Assembly: GCA_016718525.1 (NCBI GenBank)
Contig: JADKDD010000002.1
Coordinates: 1,116,001 to 1,180,000 of the forward strand
Source of the DNA: Rhodocyclaceae bacterium
Lineage (GTDB): Bacteria; Pseudomonadota; Gammaproteobacteria; Burkholderiales; Rhodocyclaceae
Direction of reading: 5' to 3'
DNA: 64,000 nucleotides
Numbering within the stretch: the stretch's first letter is position 1; every line of letters begins with the position of its first letter. Below are positions 11,816-19,754 of this stretch, in pieces. Made by a program: the position numbers and the translations under genes. The notes below the pieces were generated by a model. That model was not told the origin of the DNA. It saw only the letters and a list, made by a program, of their open reading frames with translations, and did not search any database.

Positions 11816-12886
11816 CTATCGCCCTAGGCATTGACGCAGCACTTCTTGCATCGCCGGATGTGCCTCTGCTTTAGATGCCAGCATTTTTAATAGCGGCTTG
11901 ACGGGGCTGAGCATCGATTTCGGGGCGGCCGCGAAGGCATCAACGAGTTCATCGCTGTCGGTGTCGGCCAACACAGCGCCGAGCACCAGCGCTTGCTGCT
12001 GGTCCTTGGCAGCTTTTTCAGGAAATCCTTGGCGCTTGGTGCTGGCGTAGAGTTTGTGCCAGACCAGGCGTGCCGCCTGCGGCAGTTGCACCGGGATGCA
12101 GTGTCCTCCCGCCAGCATCGCGCCGCGTTCCGCATCGGCCAGTAAGTAGTCGTAATGCGGAATCGCCTGCGCCACCCAGTCCAGTTCCGGCACTTTGACT
12201 GGCGCACCAAGCACATTGCCCGGCGCCAGCACGTCCACGCGCAGACCTTGGACACCCGGTAGTTTGATGGAGGTTGAGGCTTTAGTCGACGGCAGACCCG
12301 GAACAGCAACAAAGGGTAGACCGGTGTCCTTCATCGTGGCCAGAAATGACAGTGGTGCGGCCAACTTCAGCGCTTGCCGACGTGCGAGGTCAATGTCCAG
12401 CGTCCGTGCGGTGACGGCGATGGCGCCGAGCTCATTAAGCCATGCCATGTAGCCCAAGCTGCCTACCAGCACCAGTCCAGACTCGAAGGCATGACGGTTG
12501 TGCAGCTCTACCAGCACGCGCGCGGTGGGTTTGTCGGCAACCTGAAACATCAGCTTGCGCAGCGAACTCACCTGTTTGGCGGCCCACTCGGCAAACGCCA
12601 TGCGCTCACGCATGGCATTCAGGGCTTCCTCGTCACCTTCCTTGCAAACCAGTTGCTCCCGCACTGTCGCGGGAATGGAATTGAAAACCCGGTACCAGTA
12701 AGCCCGACCACTTCCCGCGCGCAGGGCAAGTGAGCCTGGGGTGCCCGGCAGCAATTCGCCGCTTGCCAAGGTCCGCTCTTTCAGCTCGGCATACTGCGTG
12801 CGGAAGGCCAGTTCATGCTGGCGGTAGAGTCGTTGCGCCATAACGTACCCCATGATTTGAGTTTCTATGGGGTATGACTTTATCAC
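11816..12886 (-). CDS. Nucleotidyltransferase-fold protein (GSU2403-like)
   Basis: Protein of up to 356 residues. The middle carries a pol-beta-type nucleotidyltransferase signature, LVLVGSLGYMAW followed by TLDIDLAR, the G-S and D-x-D pair expected for metal-dependent nucleotide transfer. The N-terminus (YRQHELAFRTQYAELKER, GRAYWYRVF) matches the GSU2403-type family as I remember it; such proteins occur in accessory regions and their targets are not settled. The start may be the ATG at 12839-12841 (MAQRLYRQ) rather than 12886, since the extra residues are encoded by the palindrome array. It converges on the HAD gene. Confidence 0.7.
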   Translation of the reverse strand: MIKSYPIETQIMGYVMAQRLYRQHELAFRTQYAELKERTLASGELLPGTPGSLALRAGSGRAYWYRVFNSIPATVREQLVCKEGDEEALNAMRERMAFAEWAAKQVSSLRKLMFQVADKPTARVLVELHNRHAFESGLVLVGSLGYMAWLNELGAIAVTARTLDIDLARRQALKLAAPLSFLATMKDTGLPFVAVPGLPSTKASTSIKLPGVQGLRVDVLAPGNVLGAPVKVPELDWVAQAIPHYDYLLADAERGAMLAGGHCIPVQLPQAARLVWHKLYASTKRQGFPEKAAKDQQQALVLGAVLADTDSDELVDAFAAAPKSMLSPVKPLLKMLASKAEAHPAMQEVLRQCLGR

Positions 12887-12927
12887 AGGAATTTGTCATA
12901 CCCCATGATTTTTAATTTCATGGGGTA
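12846..12927. repeat. Palindrome array at the start of the nucleotidyltransferase gene
   Basis: Four copies of TACCCCAT/ATGGGGTA in alternating orientation: 12846-12853, 12866-12877, 12892-12903 and 12918-12927. Two hairpins form (8-bp stem 12846-12873; 10-bp stem 12899-12927 with a 9-base loop), and the inner pair forms a perfect 12-bp inverted repeat, ATGGGGTATGAC/GTCATACCCCAT. It overlaps the translation start and probably the promoter, so an operator or tandem duplication is likely. Confidence 0.8.
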
Positions 12928-13041
12928 CGGGTGAGCGTAGTAGTCGAAGCTGAACCGCTCCCCCGGCCGTGTGATCTTTGGCGTGGTTGGCGCGGCAGGC
13001 ATGGAGCGTGAAAGGCTCCTCATCATTTCCTTAAGTAGGAC

Positions 13042-13069
13042 TTGACGAATTCGATGCCTGCGGTATGTT
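13042..13069 (+). promoter_or_regulatory. Candidate sigma-70 promoter for the TRAP operon
   Basis: TTGACG at 13042 and TATGTT at 13064, spaced by 16 bases, about 70 bp before the dctP-type start codon. A predicted leader would contain the hairpin at 13084-13102. Confidence 0.5.
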
Positions 13070-13083
13070 GCAGGTATGCCGTG

Positions 13084-13102
13084 CGTCAGCAATCTGCTGA
13101 CG
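13084..13102 (+). promoter_or_regulatory. Hairpin or operator in the TRAP operon leader
   Basis: Perfect 8-bp inverted repeat CGTCAGCA/TGCTGACG with a 3-base centre, just downstream of the candidate promoter. Symmetry and position fit a repressor site; a role as an RNA hairpin is equally possible. Confidence 0.45.
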
Positions 13103-13138
13103 GCGGAAACAATAAGAAACTAACCGAGGAGATTCACC

Positions 13139-14161
13139 ATGCGACGCACTTATCTGAAAGGCGCTATCGCGCTGTTTGGCGCTCTGGTTCTAGGTTTCAC
13201 CAGCACCGCCGTTTTTGCCCAAACGCAGACGATCAAGATTTCACATCAGTTCCCCGGCGGCACGATCGACGAAGGTGATTTCCGGGACCGGCTGGTGCGC
13301 AAATTTGCAGCAGAAGTGGAAAAGCGTACTAACGGTTCCCTGAAGTTTGAGATCTATCCGGCCGCGTCCTTGATGAAGGCGGTTCCCCAGTACAAGGCCC
13401 TGTCGACTGGTGCGCTGGATATGTCGCTGTATCCGCTGGCCTATGCCGGCGGTGAATTCCCCGAAGCGAACTTGACGCTGATGCCTGCGGTGATCACCAG
13501 TTACGAGCAGGGATTGCGCTGGAAAGACGCGCCGATCGGCAAGGAGCTGACGCGACTGCTGGATGAGCGCAATGTCAAGATCATCACCTGGGTTTGGCAG
13601 GCTGGTGGTATTGCCTCGAAGGGAAAACCGGTGATCGCGCCGGATGATTCCAAAGGAATGAAGGTTCGTGGCGGTAGCCGCGAAATGGACATGATGATCA
13701 AGGCGGCAGGCGGTGCGGTGACCAATGTGGCATCGAACGAGATTTATAGCGCGATGCAATCCGGCGTGTTGGATGCGGCGATCACCTCAAGCACCTCGCT
13801 GATCAGCTTCCGCCTGCACGAGACATCGAACTTTCTGACCACCGGGCGCAAGTACGCGTTCTGGTACATGTTCGAGCCGTTGTTGATGTCCAAACAGGTT
13901 TTCGACAAATTGACTCCGGCGCAACAGAAAATTGTGATGGAGGTTGGCGCATCGCTGGAAAAATTCGGCATGGAGGCGGCGATGGCTGACGACCAGAAAG
14001 TGGTCGAGGTATTTACCAAGGCCGGTCTGAAAGTTTCGGATATGGACAAGGCCGCGTTTGATAAATGGCGCGAAGTCGCCAAGGGCTCAGCCTGGGTGGA
14101 CTTCGAAGAGAAGGTCAAGAACGGCAAGCAGTTGTTCGAAATGGCACTGTCGGTAAAGTAG
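13139..14161 (+). CDS. dctP: TRAP transporter solute-binding protein, DctP family
   Basis: Periplasmic substrate-binding subunit of a tripartite ATP-independent transporter for organic acids, 340 residues. A signal peptide ends at about residue 29 (STAVFAQ), followed by the DctP fold (KISHQFPGG, FAAEVEKRTNGSLKFEIYPA, and MKVRGGSREMDMMIKAAGG, which includes the conserved ligand-carboxylate Arg region). GAGGAG lies before the ATG. First gene of an operon with the DctQ and DctM permeases and a malonyl-CoA-synthetase-like gene, so malonate or a similar dicarboxylate is the inferred substrate. Confidence 0.92.
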   Translation: MRRTYLKGAIALFGALVLGFTSTAVFAQTQTIKISHQFPGGTIDEGDFRDRLVRKFAAEVEKRTNGSLKFEIYPAASLMKAVPQYKALSTGALDMSLYPLAYAGGEFPEANLTLMPAVITSYEQGLRWKDAPIGKELTRLLDERNVKIITWVWQAGGIASKGKPVIAPDDSKGMKVRGGSREMDMMIKAAGGAVTNVASNEIYSAMQSGVLDAAITSSTSLISFRLHETSNFLTTGRKYAFWYMFEPLLMSKQVFDKLTPAQQKIVMEVGASLEKFGMEAAMADDQKVVEVFTKAGLKVSDMDKAAFDKWREVAKGSAWVDFEEKVKNGKQLFEMALSVK

Positions 14162-14165
14162 TTCC

Positions 14166-14678
14166 GTGCGCAAGCTCTGGGCCGGATTTAGTCGCGCTGT
14201 CACTGCAATCAACACACTGACAGGTTATCTGTCCGGTGTGTTGATCGTCGTTTGCAGCGGCATTCTGGTGTTTGAAGTGGTCGTCCGGTACTGGCTTGGT
14301 TGGCCGACCGACTGGGAAATCGAAATGTCGATCATGCTGTTGATTGCCGCGACCTTCCTCAGCGCGGCGTTCACGCAGGCGTCACGCGGGCATGTCGGCA
14401 TCGAAGTGCTCGACACCTTGCTGTCAGAGCGCGCGAATCGCTGGCGCAATACGCTCGGCGATATTCTGTCGATGGCGTTTTGCATATTTATTGCGTGGCA
14501 CGCGTGGCATTTCTTTTACGAAGCGTGGACCGACGGCAAAATGAGCAACACCGCCTGGGGACCGAAGCTGTGGCCGCCCTACCTGTGCATGGCGGTTGGC
14601 ATGAGCATGTTGGCGTTACAAATGCTGGTACAGCTGGGCGATCAGCATCTGCATCTGCATCGCGAGGATGAAGAATGA
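14166..14678 (+). CDS. dctQ: TRAP transporter small permease, DctQ family
   Basis: Four-helix inner-membrane subunit of the TRAP transporter, 170 residues. Helix 1 is GYLSGVLIVVCSGILVFEVVV, followed by the DctQ motif YWLGWPTDWEIEMS. The start is GTG at 14166, 4 bp after the dctP stop, and the stop overlaps the dctM ATG by four bases. It works with the large permease to couple sodium flux to uptake. Confidence 0.9.
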   Translation: MRKLWAGFSRAVTAINTLTGYLSGVLIVVCSGILVFEVVVRYWLGWPTDWEIEMSIMLLIAATFLSAAFTQASRGHVGIEVLDTLLSERANRWRNTLGDILSMAFCIFIAWHAWHFFYEAWTDGKMSNTAWGPKLWPPYLCMAVGMSMLALQMLVQLGDQHLHLHREDEE

Positions 14679-16003
14679 GTACCTTGCAGATTGGGCTCAT
14701 GTTTGGTGTAGCGACCTTCATCGCGCTGTTTTCCGGAATGCCGATTGCCTTTGCGGTGGGCGGTGTGGCGCTGGTATTTATGCTGCTTTACATGCCGGCA
14801 CCGACCGTCGCGCTCATTGCCGAGACTTTGTACTCGGAGCTGGATAACTTCGTCCTGCTGACCATTCCGCTGTTCGTGCTGATGGGCGCGGCGATTGGAA
14901 AGTCGCGCGCTGGTGGTGATTTGTATTCCTCGCTCAACCGCTGGATGGGTCGCATTCCCGGCGGCTTGGGTGTCGCCAATGTGCTGGCTTGTTCGGTGTT
15001 CGCGGCGATGTGCGGCTCCAGTCCTGCCACTTGCTCGGCGATTGGTTCATCAGGCATTCCCGAGATGCGCAAGCGCGGCTACTCGTCTGCTTTGGCGGCC
15101 GGCATCATTGCGGCAGGTGGAACGCTGGGCATCCTGATCCCGCCTTCGCTGACGCTGATTTTGTATGGCGTGGTGACCGAGCAATCGATCGGCAAATTGT
15201 TTATGGCCGGTGTTGGTCCCGGCTTGCTGCTCACGGCGCTTTTCATCGTCTGGGTGGTGATTCAGTTCCGCCGCGAGCAGGCGCGCGCAAGGCTGCTGGG
15301 AGATAACACCGAGATCCTGCGTGAGGAAATTTTCACCTGGCGGCAAAAGCTGGAAACCTTGCCAAGACTGGCGCCGTTCATCGCCATTATCGTCATCATC
15401 ATGGTCGCACTGTACGGCGGCTGGGCCACGCCCTCGGAAGTGGCTGGTATCGGTGCTTTCGCGTCGCTACTGATGGTGATGGTGATCTACGGTTGCTGGC
15501 GCTGGACCGATATGAAGGCGATTCTCGGTGGCACGGTGCGCGAATCGACCATGGTGATGATGATCATCGCGATGAGTTTTTTATACACCTACGTGATGAG
15601 CTATTTGCACATTACTCAGGAAGTGGCGACGTGGATGGTCGGGCTGCCGCTCGGTAAGTGGGGATTTTTCATCGCGACCAATATTCTGTTGGTGGTGCTC
15701 GGATTCTTCCTGCCGCCGGTGGCAATTATTTTGATGGTGACGCCGATTATTTTGCCGGCGCTGAAGGCGCACGGCATCGATTTGATCTGGTTCGGCGTGA
15801 TCATGACCATATTGATGGAGATGGGCTTGATTCATCCGCCGGTCGGTCTGAATCTTTTTGTCATCAACTCAATCGCCCCGGACATCAAATTGCGCGACAT
15901 TATCTGGGGCACCTTGCCGTTTATCGGTCTGATGGTGTTGGCGATTTTCCTGCTGTCATTGATGCCGGAAATCGCCCTGTGGCTGCCGAATAATGTGAAA
16001 TGA
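14675..16003 (+). CDS. dctM: TRAP transporter large permease, DctM family
   Basis: Large membrane subunit forming the sodium-coupled substrate channel, 442 residues with about twelve helices and re-entrant loops. Recognisable blocks are FSGMPIAFAVGGVAL, MGAAIGKSRAGGDLY, CGSSPATCSAIGS, PPSLTLILYGVVTEQSIGKLF and MEMGLIHPPVGLNLFVI. It overlaps dctQ by four bases and is followed after 16 bp by the AMP ligase gene. Confidence 0.92.
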   Translation: MSTLQIGLMFGVATFIALFSGMPIAFAVGGVALVFMLLYMPAPTVALIAETLYSELDNFVLLTIPLFVLMGAAIGKSRAGGDLYSSLNRWMGRIPGGLGVANVLACSVFAAMCGSSPATCSAIGSSGIPEMRKRGYSSALAAGIIAAGGTLGILIPPSLTLILYGVVTEQSIGKLFMAGVGPGLLLTALFIVWVVIQFRREQARARLLGDNTEILREEIFTWRQKLETLPRLAPFIAIIVIIMVALYGGWATPSEVAGIGAFASLLMVMVIYGCWRWTDMKAILGGTVRESTMVMMIIAMSFLYTYVMSYLHITQEVATWMVGLPLGKWGFFIATNILLVVLGFFLPPVAIILMVTPIILPALKAHGIDLIWFGVIMTILMEMGLIHPPVGLNLFVINSIAPDIKLRDIIWGTLPFIGLMVLAIFLLSLMPEIALWLPNNVK

Positions 16004-16019
16004 GAACGCCGGGCGGACG

Positions 16020-17621
16020 ATGAACAAGAACCTCTACGCACTATTTGCTTCCAGATTCCCTAAAGATAAATCAGCAGCCTGCATGATCCTCGCCGACGGC
16101 CGGGCGTGGACCTATGGCGATGTCGAGCGCGCATCCGGGCGGATGGCCAATCTGATTGTTTCCCTGGGATTGAAGCCCGGTGATCGCGTCGCCGCGCAGG
16201 TCGAGAAGACCGCCGAAGCGCTGGTGCTGTACCTAGCGACGATACGCGCCGGCATGGTGTTTTTGCCGCTCAATCCGGCGTATCAGCGCAGCGAAATCGC
16301 GTACTTTTTGGGTGATGCGAAGCCGGGTCTTTTTGTGTGCCGCACACAGTCTTTGGCCGTGGGTGCCGAGCTGGCAAAGGCGGCGGGCGTGGCTCACGTG
16401 CTGGAACTCAGCGACGCCGGCACCGGCTCGCTGATTGATGCCGCAGCGCCGTTTCCGGATGCGTTTGAAACAGCGAAGCGCAAGCGCGCCGAGCTCGCCG
16501 CGATTCTTTATACCTCGGGTACCACCGGGCGCTCCAAGGGCGCGATGCTGACCCATGGCAATCTCGCGGCCAACGCCAAAACGCTGCATGCCTATTGGCA
16601 CTTCGGCCGCAATGACGTGTTGTTGCATATGCTGCCGATCTTTCATGTGCATGGGCTGTTCGTCGCCTGTCATTGCGTCTTGATGAACGGCACCGCGATG
16701 TATTTCGAAACGAAGTTTGATCCGGCGCGCGCCTTGCAACTGCTGCCCGAATCCACCGTCTTTATGGGCGTACCGACCTACTATGTGCGGCTGTTGCAAA
16801 GCTCAGCGTTTGGCGCTGCGAGTTGTCGCCGGATGCGCTTGTTTATCTCGGGTTCCGCACCCTTGTTGCAGGAAACCTTTGATGAGTTTCAAAAGCGCAC
16901 CGGTCTCACGATTCTTGAACGCTACGGCATGACCGAAGGCGGCATGTTTACCTCCAACCCTTACATTGGCGAACGCCGTGGCGGGACGGTCGGCTTGCCA
17001 TTGCCGGGAACGGAGGTGCGCATCGTTGATGATCGTAATGCACTACTGACGCATGATGAGGTCGGCAATATTCAGGTGCGCGGTGAAAACGTCTTCGTCG
17101 GTTATTGGCAGATGCCCGACAAGACCAGGGAAGAATTTACGTCCGACGGCTTTTTCAAAACCGGCGACATGGGGCGCATGAGTCGCGATGGTTACATTTC
17201 GATTATCGGTCGCTCGAAGGATTTGGTCATCACTGGCGGCTTGAACGTCTACCCGAAGGAAATCGAGGAATTGATCGATGCGATGCCGGGTGTTCTTGAA
17301 TCCGCCGTGATCGGCGTGCCGCATCCTGATTTTGGCGAAGCGGTGACGGCGGTGGTAGTGCGGAAAGCGTCAGTTGGTGCTGGTGAAACAAATGCCGCAA
17401 AAACTACTGCGCAACAAGGCGGTCGCGCAAACGACGCGCTCCTCGCCGTTGCGGATGGTGACGCGCCGTCACCGAGCGAAAGTGATGTCATTGCGTCGCT
17501 CAAGCAGCAGTTGGCGAATTTCAAGATTCCAAAACGCGTGCATTTCGTCAGTGAATTGCCGCGCAACGCGATGGGTAAAGTGCAGAAAAATATCCTGCGG
17601 CAGACTTACGGCGAAAACTAG
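16020..17621 (+). CDS. matB: Malonyl-CoA synthetase-like AMP-forming ligase with repeat-derived insert
   Basis: ATP-dependent acyl-CoA ligase, 533 residues, closest to malonyl-CoA synthetases. Phosphate loop LYTSGTTGRSKGAM, motif ERYGMTEGGMFTSNPY, motif GFFKTGDMGRMSRDGYISIIGR and the C-terminal lysine motif NAMGKVQKN are intact. Between AVVVRK and SLKQQLANFKIPKRV, where relatives have a short helix, about 34 extra residues (451-484) are encoded by the 100-bp form of the dispersed repeat. The TRAP genes upstream fit uptake and activation of malonate; no malonyl-CoA decarboxylase is nearby. Other short-chain substrates cannot be excluded. Confidence 0.85.
   Translation: MNKNLYALFASRFPKDKSAACMILADGRAWTYGDVERASGRMANLIVSLGLKPGDRVAAQVEKTAEALVLYLATIRAGMVFLPLNPAYQRSEIAYFLGDAKPGLFVCRTQSLAVGAELAKAAGVAHVLELSDAGTGSLIDAAAPFPDAFETAKRKRAELAAILYTSGTTGRSKGAMLTHGNLAANAKTLHAYWHFGRNDVLLHMLPIFHVHGLFVACHCVLMNGTAMYFETKFDPARALQLLPESTVFMGVPTYYVRLLQSSAFGAASCRRMRLFISGSAPLLQETFDEFQKRTGLTILERYGMTEGGMFTSNPYIGERRGGTVGLPLPGTEVRIVDDRNALLTHDEVGNIQVRGENVFVGYWQMPDKTREEFTSDGFFKTGDMGRMSRDGYISIIGRSKDLVITGGLNVYPKEIEELIDAMPGVLESAVIGVPHPDFGEAVTAVVVRKASVGAGETNAAKTTAQQGGRANDALLAVADGDAPSPSESDVIASLKQQLANFKIPKRVHFVSELPRNAMGKVQKNILRQTYGEN
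17371..17470 (+). repeat. Dispersed repeat, long (100-bp) form, inside the AMP ligase gene
   Basis: Left end CAGTTGGTGCTGGTGA, right end GGTGACGCGCCGTC, with an interior that aligns with the rarD-upstream copy (shared AAAAACTAC, ACAAGGCGGTCGCGCAAA, GACGC.CTC, CGCCGT.GC). TGGTGA occurs at 17381 and 17456; deleting the 75 bp between them leaves 25 bp that match the short form at 24 of 25 positions. Open in frame throughout. Confidence 0.88.
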
Positions 17622-18421
17622 CTCGTCAGTAGCCCATGCAACATCTTGGTTGCAAGCACGGCGAGAAACACGCCAAAGCCGCGCTTCAATTGCTTCACCG
17701 GCAGTTTATGGGCAATGCCCGCACCAACCGGTGCTATCAAGAAACTGATCGCCACGACACCGATGAAGCCGGGCAGGTAGATGAAGCCGAGCGAATATTC
17801 CGGTAGGCCTGAGGCTTTCAAGCCGCTCATCAGGTAGCCCACCGTTCCCGCGACGGCGATCGGAAACCCAAGCGCCGCCGAAGTGCCGACGGCTTGGTGG
17901 ATAACGACGTTACAAAACACCATGAACGGAATGGTCAGAAATCCGCCGCCCGCAGCGACGAGACTGGAGACGCCGCCGATGGCAAGGCCGGTGCCGGCCA
18001 TGCCGAGCGCACCTGGCAGCTGCCGGTGCGGCTTTGGTTTGAAGTCCAGCATCATCTGGATGCCGGCGTAATACACAATCACCGTGAAGATCATTGCCAG
18101 CGGTCGTGTCGGAATCAAACCCGCAAACAAAGAGCCGGCAAGCGTGCCGATCACCAGTCCCGGGGCAAATCGTTTCACAATATCCCAACGCACGGCGCCA
18201 TGCTCGTGATGCGCACGCGTACTGGCGACAGAGGTGAACATGATGGTGGCCATCGAGGTGCCGAGTGCCAGATGCATGCTGTGTTCAATCGGAAAACCCT
18301 GCGCGGTATAGACCATAAACAGCAATGGGACAATCGTCAGTCCGCCGCCGACGCCAAACAAACCGGCGACGAACCCGGCAAATATACCCAGCAAAGGATA
18401 GGCCAGCCACCAGATGGTCAT
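17618..18421 (-). CDS. TSUP-family (TauE/SafE) sulfite or organosulfonate permease
   Basis: Inner-membrane protein of 267 residues with about eight hydrophobic helices. Hallmarks are GFVAGLFGVGGGLTIVPLL at the N-terminus and GGVSSLVAAGGGFLTIPFM in the second half, the two glycine-rich TSUP repeats. The family moves sulfite, sulfoacetate or related anions, and the substrate is not evident here. The ATG at 18421 overlaps the stop of the EVE gene by four bases. Its stop overlaps the end of the convergent AMP ligase gene by four bases. Confidence 0.88.
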   Translation of the reverse strand: MTIWWLAYPLLGIFAGFVAGLFGVGGGLTIVPLLFMVYTAQGFPIEHSMHLALGTSMATIMFTSVASTRAHHEHGAVRWDIVKRFAPGLVIGTLAGSLFAGLIPTRPLAMIFTVIVYYAGIQMMLDFKPKPHRQLPGALGMAGTGLAIGGVSSLVAAGGGFLTIPFMVFCNVVIHQAVGTSAALGFPIAVAGTVGYLMSGLKASGLPEYSLGFIYLPGFIGVVAISFLIAPVGAGIAHKLPVKQLKRGFGVFLAVLATKMLHGLLTS

Positions 18422-18888
18422 TTCGGCGCCTTGACGAGTTTCTTCGTGATGAACTTCCATTCTGCCGGATCGATCGGTGTGATCGACAGGCGATTGCCTT
18501 TTTGCAGGGTGCGCATATTGGCCAGCTCTGGATGGGCGCGCAACTCGTCAAGCGCTATCAATTTGATTTTCTTCAGGCCGCGTATATCCACATTCATCCA
18601 GCGCGGGCTTTCCGGTGTTGCCTTCGGGTCGTAATAAGGGCTGGATGGATCAAACTGGGTGCGATCCGGATAGGCCAGCGTTACCACCTCCGCCAGGCCG
18701 GCGATGCCCGGTTCGGGGCAGGACGAATGATAGAAGAACACCCCATCACCGACTTTCATCTGGTCGCGCATGAAATTGCGCGCCATGTAATTGCGCACCC
18801 CCCACCAATCGACCGTTTGTTTAGGCATCGCCAACAAGTCGTCAATGCTGATAACAGAAGGTTCTGACTTCATTAACCAGTAGCGCAT
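18418..18888 (-). CDS. EVE-domain protein
   Basis: Single EVE (PUA-like) domain, 156 residues, starting MRYWLMKSEPSVISIDDL and containing WWGVRNYMARNFMRDQMKVGDGVFFYHSS and GIAGLAEV, the pocket-forming segments. EVE domains bind modified bases in nucleic acids; bacterial targets are poorly defined. The frame extends upstream to 19014, but the family start is the methionine at 18888. It overlaps the TSUP gene by four bases. In many related genomes this gene lies close to 6S RNA and zapA; here they are 6 kb apart. Confidence 0.92.
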   Translation of the reverse strand: MRYWLMKSEPSVISIDDLLAMPKQTVDWWGVRNYMARNFMRDQMKVGDGVFFYHSSCPEPGIAGLAEVVTLAYPDRTQFDPSSPYYDPKATPESPRWMNVDIRGLKKIKLIALDELRAHPELANMRTLQKGNRLSITPIDPAEWKFITKKLVKAPK

Positions 18889-19046
18889 ATTGATTCCCGT
18901 AGCTGATGACGGCGTCTTGACGTCGTTTTTTGACGATTCAGGTAAGCAGAATAGCCGTTCATCGCAATCCGGTGTGCAAGTCAATGATCTCTGCCTAATC
19001 TGCATACATCGCAAGCCAACAGCGTGCGAAGAAAAGGAGAAACATC

Positions 19047-19265
19047 ATGGGCAAAACACTTTACAAACACAGCTATCTGACATTTGCCGCACTAACTTCG
19101 GCAATGCTCATTTCGAGCTCCACCGCAATGGTGTTTGCTGCCGACACTGCAACGATTAGACAGGGTGCGGCGACCACGTTGAAAAGTGACGAAATTGCGG
19201 TCGAGAATCTCGGGCGGTTTATTGTTACGCCGAAATCTTCGACGTATGTTCGATCCGGTAAATGA
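19047..19265 (+). CDS. Small exported protein, unrecognised
   Basis: 72-residue product with a convincing signal peptide (LTFAALTSAMLISSSTAMVFAAD, cleavage near 32) and a short mature part of about 40 residues, TATIRQGAATTLKSDEIAV and so on, with no cysteines. AAAAGGAG stands 6 bases before the ATG. I do not recognise the family. The good ribosome site and signal peptide support a real gene; a mature domain this short suggests a periplasmic peptide or a truncated protein. Confidence 0.6.
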   Translation: MGKTLYKHSYLTFAALTSAMLISSSTAMVFAADTATIRQGAATTLKSDEIAVENLGRFIVTPKSSTYVRSGK

Positions 19266-19350
19266 TCCTGATGACCTGACCTGAAGCCGGTGCCCGGCAA
19301 GGTGCCGGCATGCGGTATCCTGAATGACACTCAATGATATGGAAGATGAA

Positions 19351-19677
19351 ATGACGATTGCAGAAGAACTTGCCAAGCTGGAAGAAATGCGCGGCCGTGG
19401 AAACTTGACGGATGAGGAGTTTGCTCAAGCCAAGGCCAGGATTATTGGCGAAACGGGTACCGGCAAGGCCTCAAACTCCGGTTCGGGTATTGCTGCGGTG
19501 AATAGCCTGCGCCGATCGACGACGGATCGCTGGGTGGCGGGGGTGTGCGGTGGTTTGGCTAAATCCACGGGATTGGAAGCCTGGCTCGTGCGCCTGTTGT
19601 TTTGCATCTTGCTGGTTTTTGGTGGCTGCGGACTGTTGATCTATCTGCTGGCATGGATATTTGTTCCTGCCGAATAG
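19351..19677 (+). CDS. SHOCT-PspC domain membrane protein
   Basis: About 108 residues. The N-terminal 35 residues resemble a SHOCT-type helix pair (EELAKLEEMRGRGNLTDEEFAQAKARI), followed by a linker and a PspC domain (RWVAGVCGGLAKSTGLEAWLVRLLF, then a hydrophobic segment ending LAWIFVPAE). PspC-type proteins sense or buffer envelope stress. The frame opens at 19324; ATG codons at 19339 and 19351 are alternatives, and 19351 follows GGAAG. A rho-independent terminator lies 23 bp downstream. Confidence 0.82.
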   Translation: MTIAEELAKLEEMRGRGNLTDEEFAQAKARIIGETGTGKASNSGSGIAAVNSLRRSTTDRWVAGVCGGLAKSTGLEAWLVRLLFCILLVFGGCGLLIYLLAWIFVPAE

Positions 19678-19699
19678 CGGAAACCCGTCAAAAAAATAA

Positions 19700-19722
19700 A
19701 AAGGCCCGCAAGGGCCTTTTTT
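19700..19722. terminator. Bidirectional rho-independent terminator
   Basis: Stem AAAGGCCC/GGGCCTTT with loop GCAA, followed by T-run and preceded by A-run, so it can serve both the PspC gene and the convergent RND permease gene. Confidence 0.9.
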
Positions 19723-19754
19723 GTTGCCGCGCATTTGCTACAACGGAAAGGTGA

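Noticed and set aside
12036..12050. TTGGTGCTGGCG in the nucleotidyltransferase gene
   Set aside because: Twelve matching bases but no left CAG and no right half; likely chance.
12883..13092. 69-codon minus-strand frame upstream of the nucleotidyltransferase gene
   Set aside because: It ends inside the palindrome array and has no recognisable feature; an antitoxin-like role would be speculation.
17722..17740. GCACCAACCGGTGC in the TSUP gene
   Set aside because: It codes for a natural-looking membrane-loop segment and lacks the rest of the repeat.
18903..18925. GACGGCGTCTTGACG near the EVE gene start
   Set aside because: Resembles the repeat's right half, but no left half follows, so it was not counted as a copy.
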